NCBI RefSeq assembly: GCF_022288725.1 | Contig: NZ_JAKNTA010000008.1 | Coordinates: 310,001-374,000, forward strand | DNA: 64,000 bases | Source of the DNA: Kitasatospora sp. A2-31 | GTDB lineage: Bacteria > Actinomycetota > Actinomycetes > Streptomycetales > Streptomycetaceae | Reading direction: 5' to 3' | In this document: positions 18,694-26,531 of the stretch, one piece after another | Numbering within the stretch: position 1 is the stretch's first letter | Layout of the letters: each line of letters opens with the position of its first letter | Notes under the pieces: model-generated | What the model saw: only the letters and a program-made list of their open reading frames with translations | Told to the model about the DNA's origin: nothing | Databases searched by the model: none | Position numbers and translations under genes: made by a program

Positions 18694-19839
18694 GTGAACC
18701 GCAAGAAGGAGCCCACCCGCCCGATCCCGGCCGGGCCGCGGCCGACCGGACCGAAGGCCTTCGGCGTGAGCACGGCCGTCCTGGCGGCCGTCGCGGTGCT
18801 CGCCGCGCCGGTCGTGGCGGGCTGCAGTAGCGGCTCGTCGTCGGCGGCGTCCCCGGCCGCCGCCACCACGGGCGCCACCGCCACCACCCAGCCGACCGGA
18901 CCGGCCAACCAGCTGGAGGAGGCCTACCGGAAGGTGATCACCGACGTGCTGCCCTCGGTGGTGCAGATCACCACCGGCAGCGGGCTCGGTTCCGGGATCG
19001 TCTACGACGACAAGGGCGACATCGTCACCAACGCCCACGTGGTCGGCACCGCGACCGACTTCACGGTCACGCTGGCCAACAGCACCAAGCCGCTGAACGC
19101 CAAGCTGGTCGCCAGCTACCCGGACTCCGACCTCGCGGTGATCAGGCTGACCGACCCGCCGAGCGGTCTCAAGCCGGCCTCCTTCGCCGACTCCGGCAAG
19201 GTTCAGCTCGGGCAGATCACGCTGGCCATGGGCAGCCCGTTGGGGCTGTCCAGCAGTGTCACGGACGGCATCGTCTCCGCCACCGGCCGGACCGTCTCCG
19301 AACCCGACAGCCCCGGATCGCCGGGCGCCACCATCGGCAACATGGTGCAGACCTCGGCCGCGATCAACCCCGGCAACAGCGGCGGCGCACTGGTCAACCT
19401 GGACGGCCAGGTGATCGGCATCAACACGCTGGCCGCCACCGAGCCGGAGAGCAACGGGACCGCCGCCGCCCCCGGGATCGGCTTCGCCATCCCGGCGTCC
19501 ACCGTCACCCGCATCGCCGACCAGCTGATCAAGGACGGCAAGGTCACCAACTCCGGCCGGGCCGCCCTCGGCATCACCGCCCGGACCTTCTTCGACCAGG
19601 AGTTCCGCCCGGCGGGCGCGGTCATCGTGGCGGTCTCCCCGGGCGGCGCGGCAGAGGCGGCGGGCCTCCAGGTCGGCGACGTGATCACCAAGGTCGGCGA
19701 CACCACGGTGGACTCGCTGAACGCGCTCACCACCGCGCTGGCCTCGCTCTCCCCGGGCGACAAGACCACCGTCACGTACACCAGGGACGGCCAGTCCAGG
19801 ACCGCCGAGGTCACCCTCGGCACCCTGGCGACCCCCTAG
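18694..19839 (+). CDS. HtrA/DegP-like protease, predicted lipoprotein, with PDZ domain
   Basis: 381 residues, GTG start. After a basic 25-residue n-region and hydrophobic core, the lipobox VAGC (Cys44) predicts lipid anchoring at the outer membrane face of the cytoplasmic membrane. The trypsin-like domain (about 80-280) has the triad His115 (NAHVV), Asp146 (SDLAV) and Ser229 (GNSGGAL). A single PDZ domain follows (GAVIVAVSPGGAAEAAGLQ, then GDVITKVGD). It probably performs envelope-protein quality control under stress. Many Streptomyces HtrA proteins use an uncleaved transmembrane anchor, so the lipobox is worth noting. Its upstream AT-rich stretch (18620-18670) likely contains the promoter. 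Confidence 0.9.
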   Translation: MNRKKEPTRPIPAGPRPTGPKAFGVSTAVLAAVAVLAAPVVAGCSSGSSSAASPAAATTGATATTQPTGPANQLEEAYRKVITDVLPSVVQITTGSGLGSGIVYDDKGDIVTNAHVVGTATDFTVTLANSTKPLNAKLVASYPDSDLAVIRLTDPPSGLKPASFADSGKVQLGQITLAMGSPLGLSSSVTDGIVSATGRTVSEPDSPGSPGATIGNMVQTSAAINPGNSGGALVNLDGQVIGINTLAATEPESNGTAAAPGIGFAIPASTVTRIADQLIKDGKVTNSGRAALGITARTFFDQEFRPAGAVIVAVSPGGAAEAAGLQVGDVITKVGDTTVDSLNALTTALASLSPGDKTTVTYTRDGQSRTAEVTLGTLATP

Positions 19840-19899
19840 GCCCCGCCGGAAGCCGCCCGCCCGCCGCGCAAGGGTCCGCGGGCGGCCGTCGGACGGGTC

Positions 19900-19942
19900 G
19901 CGGCCGGGAACCCGCCCCCTGCCTCGGCGGGATCCCGGCCGC
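19900..19942. terminator. Hairpin between HtrA and histidine kinase genes
   Basis: 17 bp at 19900-19916 pair with 19926-19942 with a single mismatch; loop CCCTGCCTC. It lies between convergent genes. Confidence 0.7.
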
Positions 19943-19977
19943 TTCGGCCGCCCGGGCCCGTCTCCGCGCCCCGGGGA

Positions 19978-21201
19978 TCAGCGCCGGGCCGCCCGGGTGC
20001 GCCAGGGGAGCTCGATGGTCACCGTGGTCGGGCCGCCGTGCGGGCTCTCCACCAGGAAGACCCCGTCCACGGCCCTGATCCGCTCGGCCAGGCCGGCCAG
20101 GCCGCTGCCGGGGTACGGGGCCGCGCCGCCCTTGCCGTCGTCCTGGACCAGCAGCATCAGCTGCTCGCCGGCCCGCCAGACGTCCACCGTGGCGGACCTG
20201 GCACCGGAGTGCTTGGAGATGTTGGTCAGCAGCTCGCTCACGGTGAAGTAGGCGATGCCCTCGACCGCGGAGTCCGGGCGCTCCGCCGTGCCGTTTCCGC
20301 TGCCCAGCTCGACGTGCACCTTCACCCCGCCCGGAACGGTGCAGCGGGCGGCCACCGAGGAGAGCGCCGCGTCCAGGCCACGGTCGGTGAGCACCGCCGG
20401 GTGGATGCCGCGGGCCAGATCGCGCAGCTCCTGGAGGGCCAGCTTCACCTCGCCGTGCGCGTTGTCGACCATCCGGGCGGCGGCCTGCACGTCCTCCGGC
20501 GTCTCCGTCTCCCGCAGCCGCTCCTTGGCCATGCCGAGGTCCATCGCCAGCGCCACCAGCCTGGCCTGGGCGCCGTCGTGCAGGTCCCGCTCGATCCGGC
20601 GCAGGTCCGCGGCGGCGGTGTCGACCACCGTGCCGCGGTCGTCCTCCAGCTCGCGCACCCGCTCGGAGAGCGCCCCGGGGAAGAGCAGGATCTCCACCAG
20701 CATCCGGTCGACCGCCGACTCGAAGCGGATCACCCAGGGCAGCACCGGCCAGCCGACGATCACGCAGACCAGGGTCAGGGCGAAGCTCAGCACGCCCCAG
20801 GGCAGCAGCAGCACGCAGTAGAGGGCCGAGCGCCAGCTCAGCGCGTCGGTCAGGTGGGCGATCGCGTAGCCGGTGATCCCCGGGCGGGTCCGGCACACCG
20901 GCGGCGGCTCGGTCACCCCGGAGCCGTGCACCGAGCGGGCCCGGCGGCGGGCGAGGCCGCCCAGCGCCCGGCACCCGGCCAGCCCGGCGGCGAGAAGCGG
21001 CAGCCCGACCACGGTGACCGACAGCGCCAGGCCGATCGAGAGCAGCGTGACGGCGAAGACGAACCCCGCGATGCCGATCGGCAGGTTGAGCATCAGCTGC
21101 CCGGCCTGCCGCCACATCCGCGCGCCGTACAGCGGGGTGCGCCCACTGCGTGCGCCCCGCTCGTCGCTGGCGTCCGCGGTGCCGCGGTGCTCTGGCTTCA
21201 T
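19978..21201 (-). CDS. Sensor histidine kinase (orphan, HisKA_3 type)
   Basis: 407 residues. Two hydrophobic hairpins in the N-terminal half (about residues 37-75 and 115-155) form a DUF-type membrane sensor. Dimerisation/phosphoacceptor motif RRIERDLHDGAQARLVAL carries the phosphorylated His; the ATPase domain has VSELLTNISKHSGA (N box) and DDGKGGA (G1). This is the NarX/DesK-like class. No response-regulator gene lies on either side, so its partner must be elsewhere, or the pair has been separated. Divergent from the nuo operon, which suggests but does not prove control of respiration. Confidence 0.9.
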   Translation of the reverse strand: MKPEHRGTADASDERGARSGRTPLYGARMWRQAGQLMLNLPIGIAGFVFAVTLLSIGLALSVTVVGLPLLAAGLAGCRALGGLARRRARSVHGSGVTEPPPVCRTRPGITGYAIAHLTDALSWRSALYCVLLLPWGVLSFALTLVCVIVGWPVLPWVIRFESAVDRMLVEILLFPGALSERVRELEDDRGTVVDTAAADLRRIERDLHDGAQARLVALAMDLGMAKERLRETETPEDVQAAARMVDNAHGEVKLALQELRDLARGIHPAVLTDRGLDAALSSVAARCTVPGGVKVHVELGSGNGTAERPDSAVEGIAYFTVSELLTNISKHSGARSATVDVWRAGEQLMLLVQDDGKGGAAPYPGSGLAGLAERIRAVDGVFLVESPHGGPTTVTIELPWRTRAARR

Positions 21202-21557
21202 CTGGATCTACCGTCCCTCTCCGTCGAGCTGGTGATCCAAGCTTCCCGGGTCGGCGACGGCGGGGGCCATGGGGGTGCTCCGTCTTCCCGGGCGGGGGTT
21301 ATCCCCACCCCGGGTCGGTCCCGGTGCCCGCCCCGCCTCCCTCCCCGGTGCCCGCCCCGCCTCCCCCGCGGTGCGTGCTCCCGTGTCCGCCGGGCGTCCG
21401 GCGGCCGTCCACGGGCTGTCTTGCGGATCGGGCAGGGTGCGGTGGTCCACGGCCGTGCACTTAGACTCACGCATTGGCGATGGTTATGACCGTGTAAAGA
21501 AACGTCGTAGAACTGCCCTGAGGGGCGGTTTCCACGGCCGATGTGGAGGCGAGTGGC
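21202..21557. other. Intergenic region upstream of the nuo operon
   Basis: 356 bp. It contains a 21-bp direct repeat (CCGGTGCCCGCCCCGCCTCC..) at 21321 and 21345, and an AT-richer patch (21460-21515) that probably holds the nuo promoter; TAGACT at 21463-21468 and TTGGCG at about 21474 are possible promoter elements, but spacing is not canonical, so I do not assign them. A short GC hairpin (GCCC/GGGC, about 21515-21530) lies in the leader. Confidence 0.4.
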
Positions 21558-21974
21558 ATGGAGGGGCAGCAGGCGGCTGCCGTCGCTGCCGACCCGGCGG
21601 TCGGCAGCGGCTACTTCGACGCGTACGCCGCGATGGGCCTGCTCGCGGTGGTCGGCGTGCTGTTCGTCGCCGTGGCGTTCACCGCGAACCGGCTGCTGCG
21701 GCCGGTGGTGTACTCGCCGGAGAAACTCCTCGCCTACGAATGCGGTGTGGACCCGGTCGGGGAGGACTGGGCGCACACCCAGATCCGGTACTACGTCTAC
21801 GCCTTCCTGTACGTGATCTTCGCAGTCGACGCGATCTACCTGTTCCCGTGGGCGACCGTCTTCGCCGCCCCCGGGTACGGCGCCGGGACGCTGATCGAGA
21901 TGTTCGTCTTCATCGGCTTCCTCGCGGTCGGGCTGCTCTACGCCTGGAAGAAGGGCGTTCTGGAATGGACGTGA
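21558..21974 (+). CDS. nuoA: NADH-quinone oxidoreductase subunit A
   Basis: 138 residues. Small membrane subunit of the complex I P module, with three transmembrane helices. Motif KLLAYECGVDPVGEDWAHTQ is the classical NuoA loop near the quinone site; RYYVYAFLYVIFAVDAIYLFPWA is the second helix. Start ATG 21558 has GGAGG eight bases upstream; GTG 21543 would be five codons longer. The stop overlaps nuoB by 10 bp, indicating translational coupling at the head of a ten-gene operon. Confidence 0.94.
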   Translation: MEGQQAAAVAADPAVGSGYFDAYAAMGLLAVVGVLFVAVAFTANRLLRPVVYSPEKLLAYECGVDPVGEDWAHTQIRYYVYAFLYVIFAVDAIYLFPWATVFAAPGYGAGTLIEMFVFIGFLAVGLLYAWKKGVLEWT

Positions 21975-22606
21975 CGCACAACCACTCGCACGGCGCCGCA
22001 GGCCCCGTCCCGCTCGGCCTGCCCGACCCCTCCCGCCCCGGAGCGGCCGTCGAGCGCCGCGGCATCGGCCCGCTGGCCAGGCTCGCCCCGGACCCGGTCA
22101 AGGTCGTCCTCAACTGGGGGCGCCGTTACAGCCTCTGGTGCTTCAACTTCGGCCTGGCCTGCTGCGCGATCGAGTTCATCGCCGCGTCCATGGCCAAGCA
22201 CGACTTCATCCGGATGGGTGTCATCCCGTTCGCGCCCGGCCCCCGCCAGGCCGATCTGATGATCGTCTCGGGGACCGTCACCGACAAGATGGCCCCGGCC
22301 GTGAAGCGCCTGTACGAGCAGATGCCCGAGCCGAAGTACGTCATCTCCTTCGGTGCCTGCTCCAACTCCGGAGGCCCGTACTGGGACTCCTACTCCGTCA
22401 CCAAGGGCGTGGACCAGATCATCCCGGTCGACGTCTACGTGCCCGGCTGCCCGCCGCGGCCGGAGGCGCTGCTCCAGGGCATCCTCAAGCTCCAGGAGAA
22501 GATCGCCGCCGAGTCCCTGCCGGGCCGGTACACCGCGCCCGCCGCCGCCCTCCGCCGCCCGCTGGTGGCCGGGCCGGACACCGCTTCGGAAGGAGGAGGC
22601 GCATGA
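21965..22606 (+). CDS. nuoB: NADH-quinone oxidoreductase subunit B
   Basis: 213 residues. Carries the N2 [4Fe-4S] cluster next to the quinone-binding site: LACCAIEFI (tandem Cys), FGACSNSGGPYWDSYS and VPGCPPRPEALL supply all four Cys. So the cluster is intact even though the peripheral arm is incomplete in this operon. It has an N-terminal His-rich stretch (HNHSHG), and a C-terminal extension past the family core of about 30 residues rich in Ala. ATGA overlap with nuoC at 22603-22606. Confidence 0.95.
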   Translation: MDVTHNHSHGAAGPVPLGLPDPSRPGAAVERRGIGPLARLAPDPVKVVLNWGRRYSLWCFNFGLACCAIEFIAASMAKHDFIRMGVIPFAPGPRQADLMIVSGTVTDKMAPAVKRLYEQMPEPKYVISFGACSNSGGPYWDSYSVTKGVDQIIPVDVYVPGCPPRPEALLQGILKLQEKIAAESLPGRYTAPAAALRRPLVAGPDTASEGGGA

Positions 22607-23856
22607 GCACCGCCGAGGAGTACGCGGCCTCGGTCGGCGAGTGGGCCACCGGCGCCGAGGCGTACGGGCTGATCACCGTCGACGTGCCCGCCGAGCACTG
22701 GATCGAGGCCCTCACCGCGGCCCGCGACGTCCTCGGGCTCTCCTTCTTCGACTGGCTGAGCGCCGTGGACGAGCTCGCCGAGGGCTTCTCGGTGGTCGCC
22801 CACCTCGCCTCCGCCGACGCGCCGGGCGTGCGCCACCTCGCGGTGCGCACCCGCGTACCGCGCGACGGGGCCGCGCTGCCCACGGCCGTCCCGGTGTACG
22901 CCGGCGCCGCCTGGCACGAGCGCGAGACGCACGAGATGTTCGGCATCGACTTCCCCGGGCACCCCTACCTCGCCACCCTGCTGCTGCCGGACGGCTTCGA
23001 GGGGTACCCGCTGCGCAAGGAGTTCGTGCTCGCGGCGCGGGTCGCCAAGGCCTGGCCGGGCGCCAAGGAGCCGGGCGAGTCCGATCACGGCGACGGGCCG
23101 GCGCGACGCAAGATGCAGCCTGCCGGTGTACCGGACCCGAACGAGTGGGGGCCGCTCAAGGGCACCCTGCCGCCGGTCGCCGAGCGGCCCGCGCGTGGCG
23201 CGCGGGCGGCGGGCGCGGCCCGGGTGCCGCGCGCCGGTGCCGGTGCCGGTGCGGGTGCCGCTGCCGGGGCGGCCGAGGGCGCTGCCGCGGTGCGGGCGGA
23301 CCGGCCGCGGCGGACCAGGTCGGTCTCCGAGGGTTCCGCGAGCCAGGCCGCCGAGGCGACCGGGGGTGCGGCCGTCGAGGGTGCGCCGGTCGAGGGCGCG
23401 TCGGTCGAAGGTGCGTCGGTCGAGGGTGCGGCGGAGGCCGCCGCGCCGCCGGTGCGGGCCGATCGGCCCCGTCGGACCAGGACGGCCTCGGACGGCTCCG
23501 CGAGCCAGACGGCGGCTGCGGGGACCGACTCCGCCGCCGCCGGGGTGAGGCCCGAGCGGCCCGCGCCGCGCCGGCCGCAGTCCGCGGACGCGCCCTGGCA
23601 CAACCCCGTGCCCGCGCACGAGGAGCCCGGGGCGGCGACCGGGGCGAAGCCGGACGCGGCGCTCGAAGCGGCGCCGGGACCGGAGCCCGAAGCGGCGGCC
23701 GAGGCGGAGCGCGCACCGAAGCCCGAAGCGGCGCCCGCACCGGAGCCCGCGCCGGGGGCGGGGCCCACGGCGGACCGGACGACCGACGGGACGACCGACG
23801 GGACGACCGACGAGACGCCGGCCGATCAGGCCGGCCAGGACGGAGACAGCACGTGA
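22603..23856 (+). CDS. nuoC: NADH-quinone oxidoreductase subunit C with a long low-complexity tail
   Basis: 417 residues. Residues about 1-190 are a NuoC core: WHERETHEMFGIDFPGHPYL and LLLPDGFEGYPLRKEFVLA are the family signatures. The remaining 220 or so residues are Ala/Pro/Glu/Arg-rich with internal repeats (PVRADRPRRTRTASDGSASQ occurs in nearly two copies, and VEGAPVEGASVEGASVEGA is a small tandem repeat), ending with TTDGTTDGTTDETP. Normal NuoC is about 200 residues and often fused to NuoD. Here no NuoD follows: the next gene is nuoH. The tail may be a disordered binding arm or a relic. ATGA overlap with nuoB and GTGA overlap with nuoH. Confidence 0.88.
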   Translation: MSTAEEYAASVGEWATGAEAYGLITVDVPAEHWIEALTAARDVLGLSFFDWLSAVDELAEGFSVVAHLASADAPGVRHLAVRTRVPRDGAALPTAVPVYAGAAWHERETHEMFGIDFPGHPYLATLLLPDGFEGYPLRKEFVLAARVAKAWPGAKEPGESDHGDGPARRKMQPAGVPDPNEWGPLKGTLPPVAERPARGARAAGAARVPRAGAGAGAGAAAGAAEGAAAVRADRPRRTRSVSEGSASQAAEATGGAAVEGAPVEGASVEGASVEGAAEAAAPPVRADRPRRTRTASDGSASQTAAAGTDSAAAGVRPERPAPRRPQSADAPWHNPVPAHEEPGAATGAKPDAALEAAPGPEPEAAAEAERAPKPEAAPAPEPAPGAGPTADRTTDGTTDGTTDETPADQAGQDGDST

Positions 23857-24812
23857 ACCTGCTCGACACGTTGCTGCGCTGCGCCGCCACGCTCGTCGTC
23901 TTCCTCGCCTTCCCCCTGATCATCGGCCAGACCGAGCACAAGGTGATGGCGCACATGCAGGGCCGGCTCGGCCCGATGTACGCCGGCGGCTTCCACGGCT
24001 GGGCCCAGCTGGTCGCGGACGGGGTGAAGTTCGCGCAGAAGGAGGACATCGTCCCGGCCGGTGCGGACCGCCGGATCTTCCAGGTCGCCCCGGCCGTCTC
24101 GCTGCTGCCGTACCTCTTCGTCCTGCTGGCGATCCCGGTCGGACCGGACGGCTTCGTCGGCCAGGCGGTCGACGCCGGCCTGTTCTTCGTGCTCGCCGTC
24201 ATGGGCATCGGCGTGATCGGCAAGCTGATGGCCGGCTGGGCCTCGGCGAACAAGTTCTCGCTGCTCGGCGGTCTGCGCACGGCCGCGCAGCTGATGTCCT
24301 ACGAACTGCCGATGGTGCTCGCCGCCGCCTCCGTGGCGATGGCCGCCGGCACTCTCTCACTGCCCGGGATCATGGACGCCTGGCAGTGGTACTGGCTCCC
24401 GTGGCAGCTCATCGGCGCGTTCGTCTTCTTCACCGCCGGGCTCGCCGAGCTGCAGCGCCCGCCGTTCGACATGCCGGTGGCCGACTCCGAGATCATCTTC
24501 GGCGCGTACACCGAGTACACCGGCCTGCGCTTCGCCTTCTTCCTGCTCTCCGAGTACGCAGGCATCCTGGTGGTGTCCGGGCTGACCGCGGTGCTGTTCC
24601 TGGGCGGCTGGCACGGACCGCTGCCGGACCAGCTCGGCTGGCTCTGGACGATCCTCAAGACCTTCGCGCTGGCCTTCGTCGTCATCTGGCTGCGGGTCAC
24701 CTATCCGCGGCTGCGCGAGGACCAGCTGATGAAGTTCGCGTGGACCGTGCTGATCCCGCTCGCCCTCGTCCAGCTCGCCCTCACCGGCGTCATCAAGGTG
24801 GCGATCTCATGA
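23853..24812 (+). CDS. nuoH: NADH-quinone oxidoreductase subunit H
   Basis: 319 residues, GTG start overlapping the nuoC stop by 4 bases. Eight-helix membrane subunit that forms the quinone tunnel with NuoB and NuoD. Visible marks: EHKVMAHMQGRLGPMYAG, DGVKFAQKEDIVPAGADR, SYELPMVLAAASVAMAAGTL, LQRPPFDMPVADSEIIFGAY and RVTYPRLREDQLM. All conserved charged loops are present, so the proton/quinone machinery of the membrane arm appears complete. Confidence 0.95.
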   Translation: MNLLDTLLRCAATLVVFLAFPLIIGQTEHKVMAHMQGRLGPMYAGGFHGWAQLVADGVKFAQKEDIVPAGADRRIFQVAPAVSLLPYLFVLLAIPVGPDGFVGQAVDAGLFFVLAVMGIGVIGKLMAGWASANKFSLLGGLRTAAQLMSYELPMVLAAASVAMAAGTLSLPGIMDAWQWYWLPWQLIGAFVFFTAGLAELQRPPFDMPVADSEIIFGAYTEYTGLRFAFFLLSEYAGILVVSGLTAVLFLGGWHGPLPDQLGWLWTILKTFALAFVVIWLRVTYPRLREDQLMKFAWTVLIPLALVQLALTGVIKVAIS

Positions 24813-25381
24813 CCTTCCCCGGCTCCGGCCTGGCCAAGGGCCTGGCCGTCACCCTGCGGACGATGACGAGGAAGAGCGTCACCGCGCAGTACCCCGACGT
24901 GCAGCCGGTGCTGCCGCCGCGCTCGCGCGGCGTCATCGCGCTGCTGGAGGAGAACTGCACGGTCTGCATGCTCTGCGCCCGCGAGTGCCCGGACTGGTGC
25001 ATCTACATCGACTCCCACAAGGAGACGCTGCCGGCCGCGGACCCGAACGCCCGCGCCCGCACCCGCAACGTGCTGGACCGGTTCGCGATCGACTTCTCGC
25101 TCTGCATGTACTGCGGGATCTGCATCGAGGTGTGCCCGTTCGACGCGCTGTTCTGGTCGCCGGAGTTCGAGTACGCGGAGACGGACATCCTGGAGCTGAC
25201 CCACGAGCGGGAGAAGCTCCGCGAGTGGATGTGGACGGTGCCGGCGCCGCCCGCACTGGACCCCGGGGCCGAGGAGCCCAAGGAGATCGTCACCGCGCGC
25301 AAGGCGGCGGACAAGCTGGCGGCGGCCGCCGCCGCGGCCGCCGCGCCGCAGGAGCCGGACGGGAAGGAGGACGCCGAGTGA
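24809..25381 (+). CDS. nuoI: NADH-quinone oxidoreductase subunit I
   Basis: 190 residues. Two [4Fe-4S] ferredoxin motifs: CTVCMLCARECPDWC (about residues 50-64) and CMYCGICIEVCP (about 99-110), carrying clusters N6a and N6b that lead electrons towards N2. The C-terminal 60 residues are helical and Ala/Lys-rich. It lies between nuoH and nuoJ with ATGA and GTGA overlaps. Because NuoE, F and G are missing, NuoI would be the entry point for electrons, perhaps from ferredoxin. Confidence 0.95.
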   Translation: MTFPGSGLAKGLAVTLRTMTRKSVTAQYPDVQPVLPPRSRGVIALLEENCTVCMLCARECPDWCIYIDSHKETLPAADPNARARTRNVLDRFAIDFSLCMYCGICIEVCPFDALFWSPEFEYAETDILELTHEREKLREWMWTVPAPPALDPGAEEPKEIVTARKAADKLAAAAAAAAAPQEPDGKEDAE

Positions 25382-26163
25382 GCGCCGCCCTGATCGCTGC
25401 GACCGGGTCGCTGGACCCGGCCGCCCGTTCGTTCCTCTCCCCGACCGGGGTCGAGATCGTCTTCCTGCTGGTCGGCATCGCCGTGCTCGGCTCGGCCGTG
25501 GTCGCCGTGACCACCAGACAGCTGGTGCACGCCGCGCTCTGGCTGGTCGCCGCGCTCGGCGGGCTCGCGGTGGAGTTCCTGCTGCTCACCGCCGAGTTCA
25601 TCGCCTGGGTGCAGGTGCTGATCTACCTCGGCTCGGTGGTCGTGCTGGTGCTGTTCGGGCTGATGCTGACCAAGGCGCCGATCGGGCGCTCGCCGGACGC
25701 CGACTCGAAGAACCGCTGGGTCGCCCTGGTGGTCGCGCTGGCCTCGGCCGGCACGCTGGTGACCCTCGTCGTGGACGCCTTCCGGAAGTCCTGGATCGAC
25801 CTCGGTGCCGGCGGCGGCTCGGCCGCGGTGACCGGGGCGAGCCTCTTCCGGACCTGGGTGCTGCCGTTCGAGGCGCTCTCGGTGCTGCTGCTGGCGGCCC
25901 TGGTCGGTGCGATCGTGCTGTCGCGCGGGGCCAAGCGGCGGGTGCCGCCGCCCCGGGCGGGGCGGATCAGGGCCGGCCGGCCGGTGGGCGGCAACGGGAC
26001 GGTCGCCGCCACCGCGCCGCGGGCCGCGGAGCCGAAGCCCGATCCCGCCGGCGGGTCGAAGGCCGCTCCGGAGGGCCCGACCGCCGCCGCCGCCGCTGCC
26101 GCTGCCGCTGCCGCCGCGCCGACCGCAGCCGCGTCCGGGACCACCCCGGCGGAGGAGAGCTGA
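25378..26163 (+). CDS. nuoJ: NADH-quinone oxidoreductase subunit J
   Basis: 261 residues, GTG start. Five transmembrane helices in the first 185 residues, including LLTAEFIAWVQVLIYLGSVV with the conserved Glu-free TM3 pattern, and TWVLPFEALSVLLLAALVGA. The last 75 residues are Pro/Ala-rich with a run of about ten Ala, unlike NuoJ of Gram-negatives. TGATG overlap with nuoK. Confidence 0.92.
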   Translation: MSAALIAATGSLDPAARSFLSPTGVEIVFLLVGIAVLGSAVVAVTTRQLVHAALWLVAALGGLAVEFLLLTAEFIAWVQVLIYLGSVVVLVLFGLMLTKAPIGRSPDADSKNRWVALVVALASAGTLVTLVVDAFRKSWIDLGAGGGSAAVTGASLFRTWVLPFEALSVLLLAALVGAIVLSRGAKRRVPPPRAGRIRAGRPVGGNGTVAATAPRAAEPKPDPAGGSKAAPEGPTAAAAAAAAAAAAPTAAASGTTPAEES

Positions 26164-26531
26164 TGCACCTCGCCTACCCCGCCGTGCTCGCCGTGCTGCT
26201 GTTCAGCGTCGGCGTCTACGGCGTGCTCGCCCGGCGGAACGTCATCCTGGTGCTGATGTCCGTCGAGCTGATGCTCAACGCCGTCAACCTCGACCTCGTC
26301 GCCTTCGACGTCTGGCTGCGGGACTCCCTGCACGCCGGCCAGGCGCTCACCCTGTTCACCATCACCATCGCCGCCGCCGAGATCGGTCTCGGGCTCGCCA
26401 TCGTCCTGCTGCTGTTCCGGGCCCGGGGCACCGCGGACGTCGACCGGGCCACCGAGCTCGGCGACCCGGCCGAGACCGCCGAAGAGGCCCCGACCGGAGC
26501 CGAGGCGCTGAAGGGCCAGGCCGCCGCATGA
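26163..26531 (+). CDS. nuoK: NADH-quinone oxidoreductase subunit K
   Basis: 122 residues with three transmembrane helices; family signature VLMSVELMLNAVNLDLVAF holds the conserved Glu of the proton path. The C-terminal extension of 22 residues is acidic. Start ATG overlaps the nuoJ stop; ATGA overlap with nuoL. Confidence 0.94.
   Translation: MHLAYPAVLAVLLFSVGVYGVLARRNVILVLMSVELMLNAVNLDLVAFDVWLRDSLHAGQALTLFTITIAAAEIGLGLAIVLLLFRARGTADVDRATELGDPAETAEEAPTGAEALKGQAAA

Noticed and set aside
21269..21541. Small plus-strand gene before nuoA
   Set aside because: The open frame is Arg/Pro-rich and starts inside the GC-repeat region; it is only the upstream part of the nuoB reading frame.
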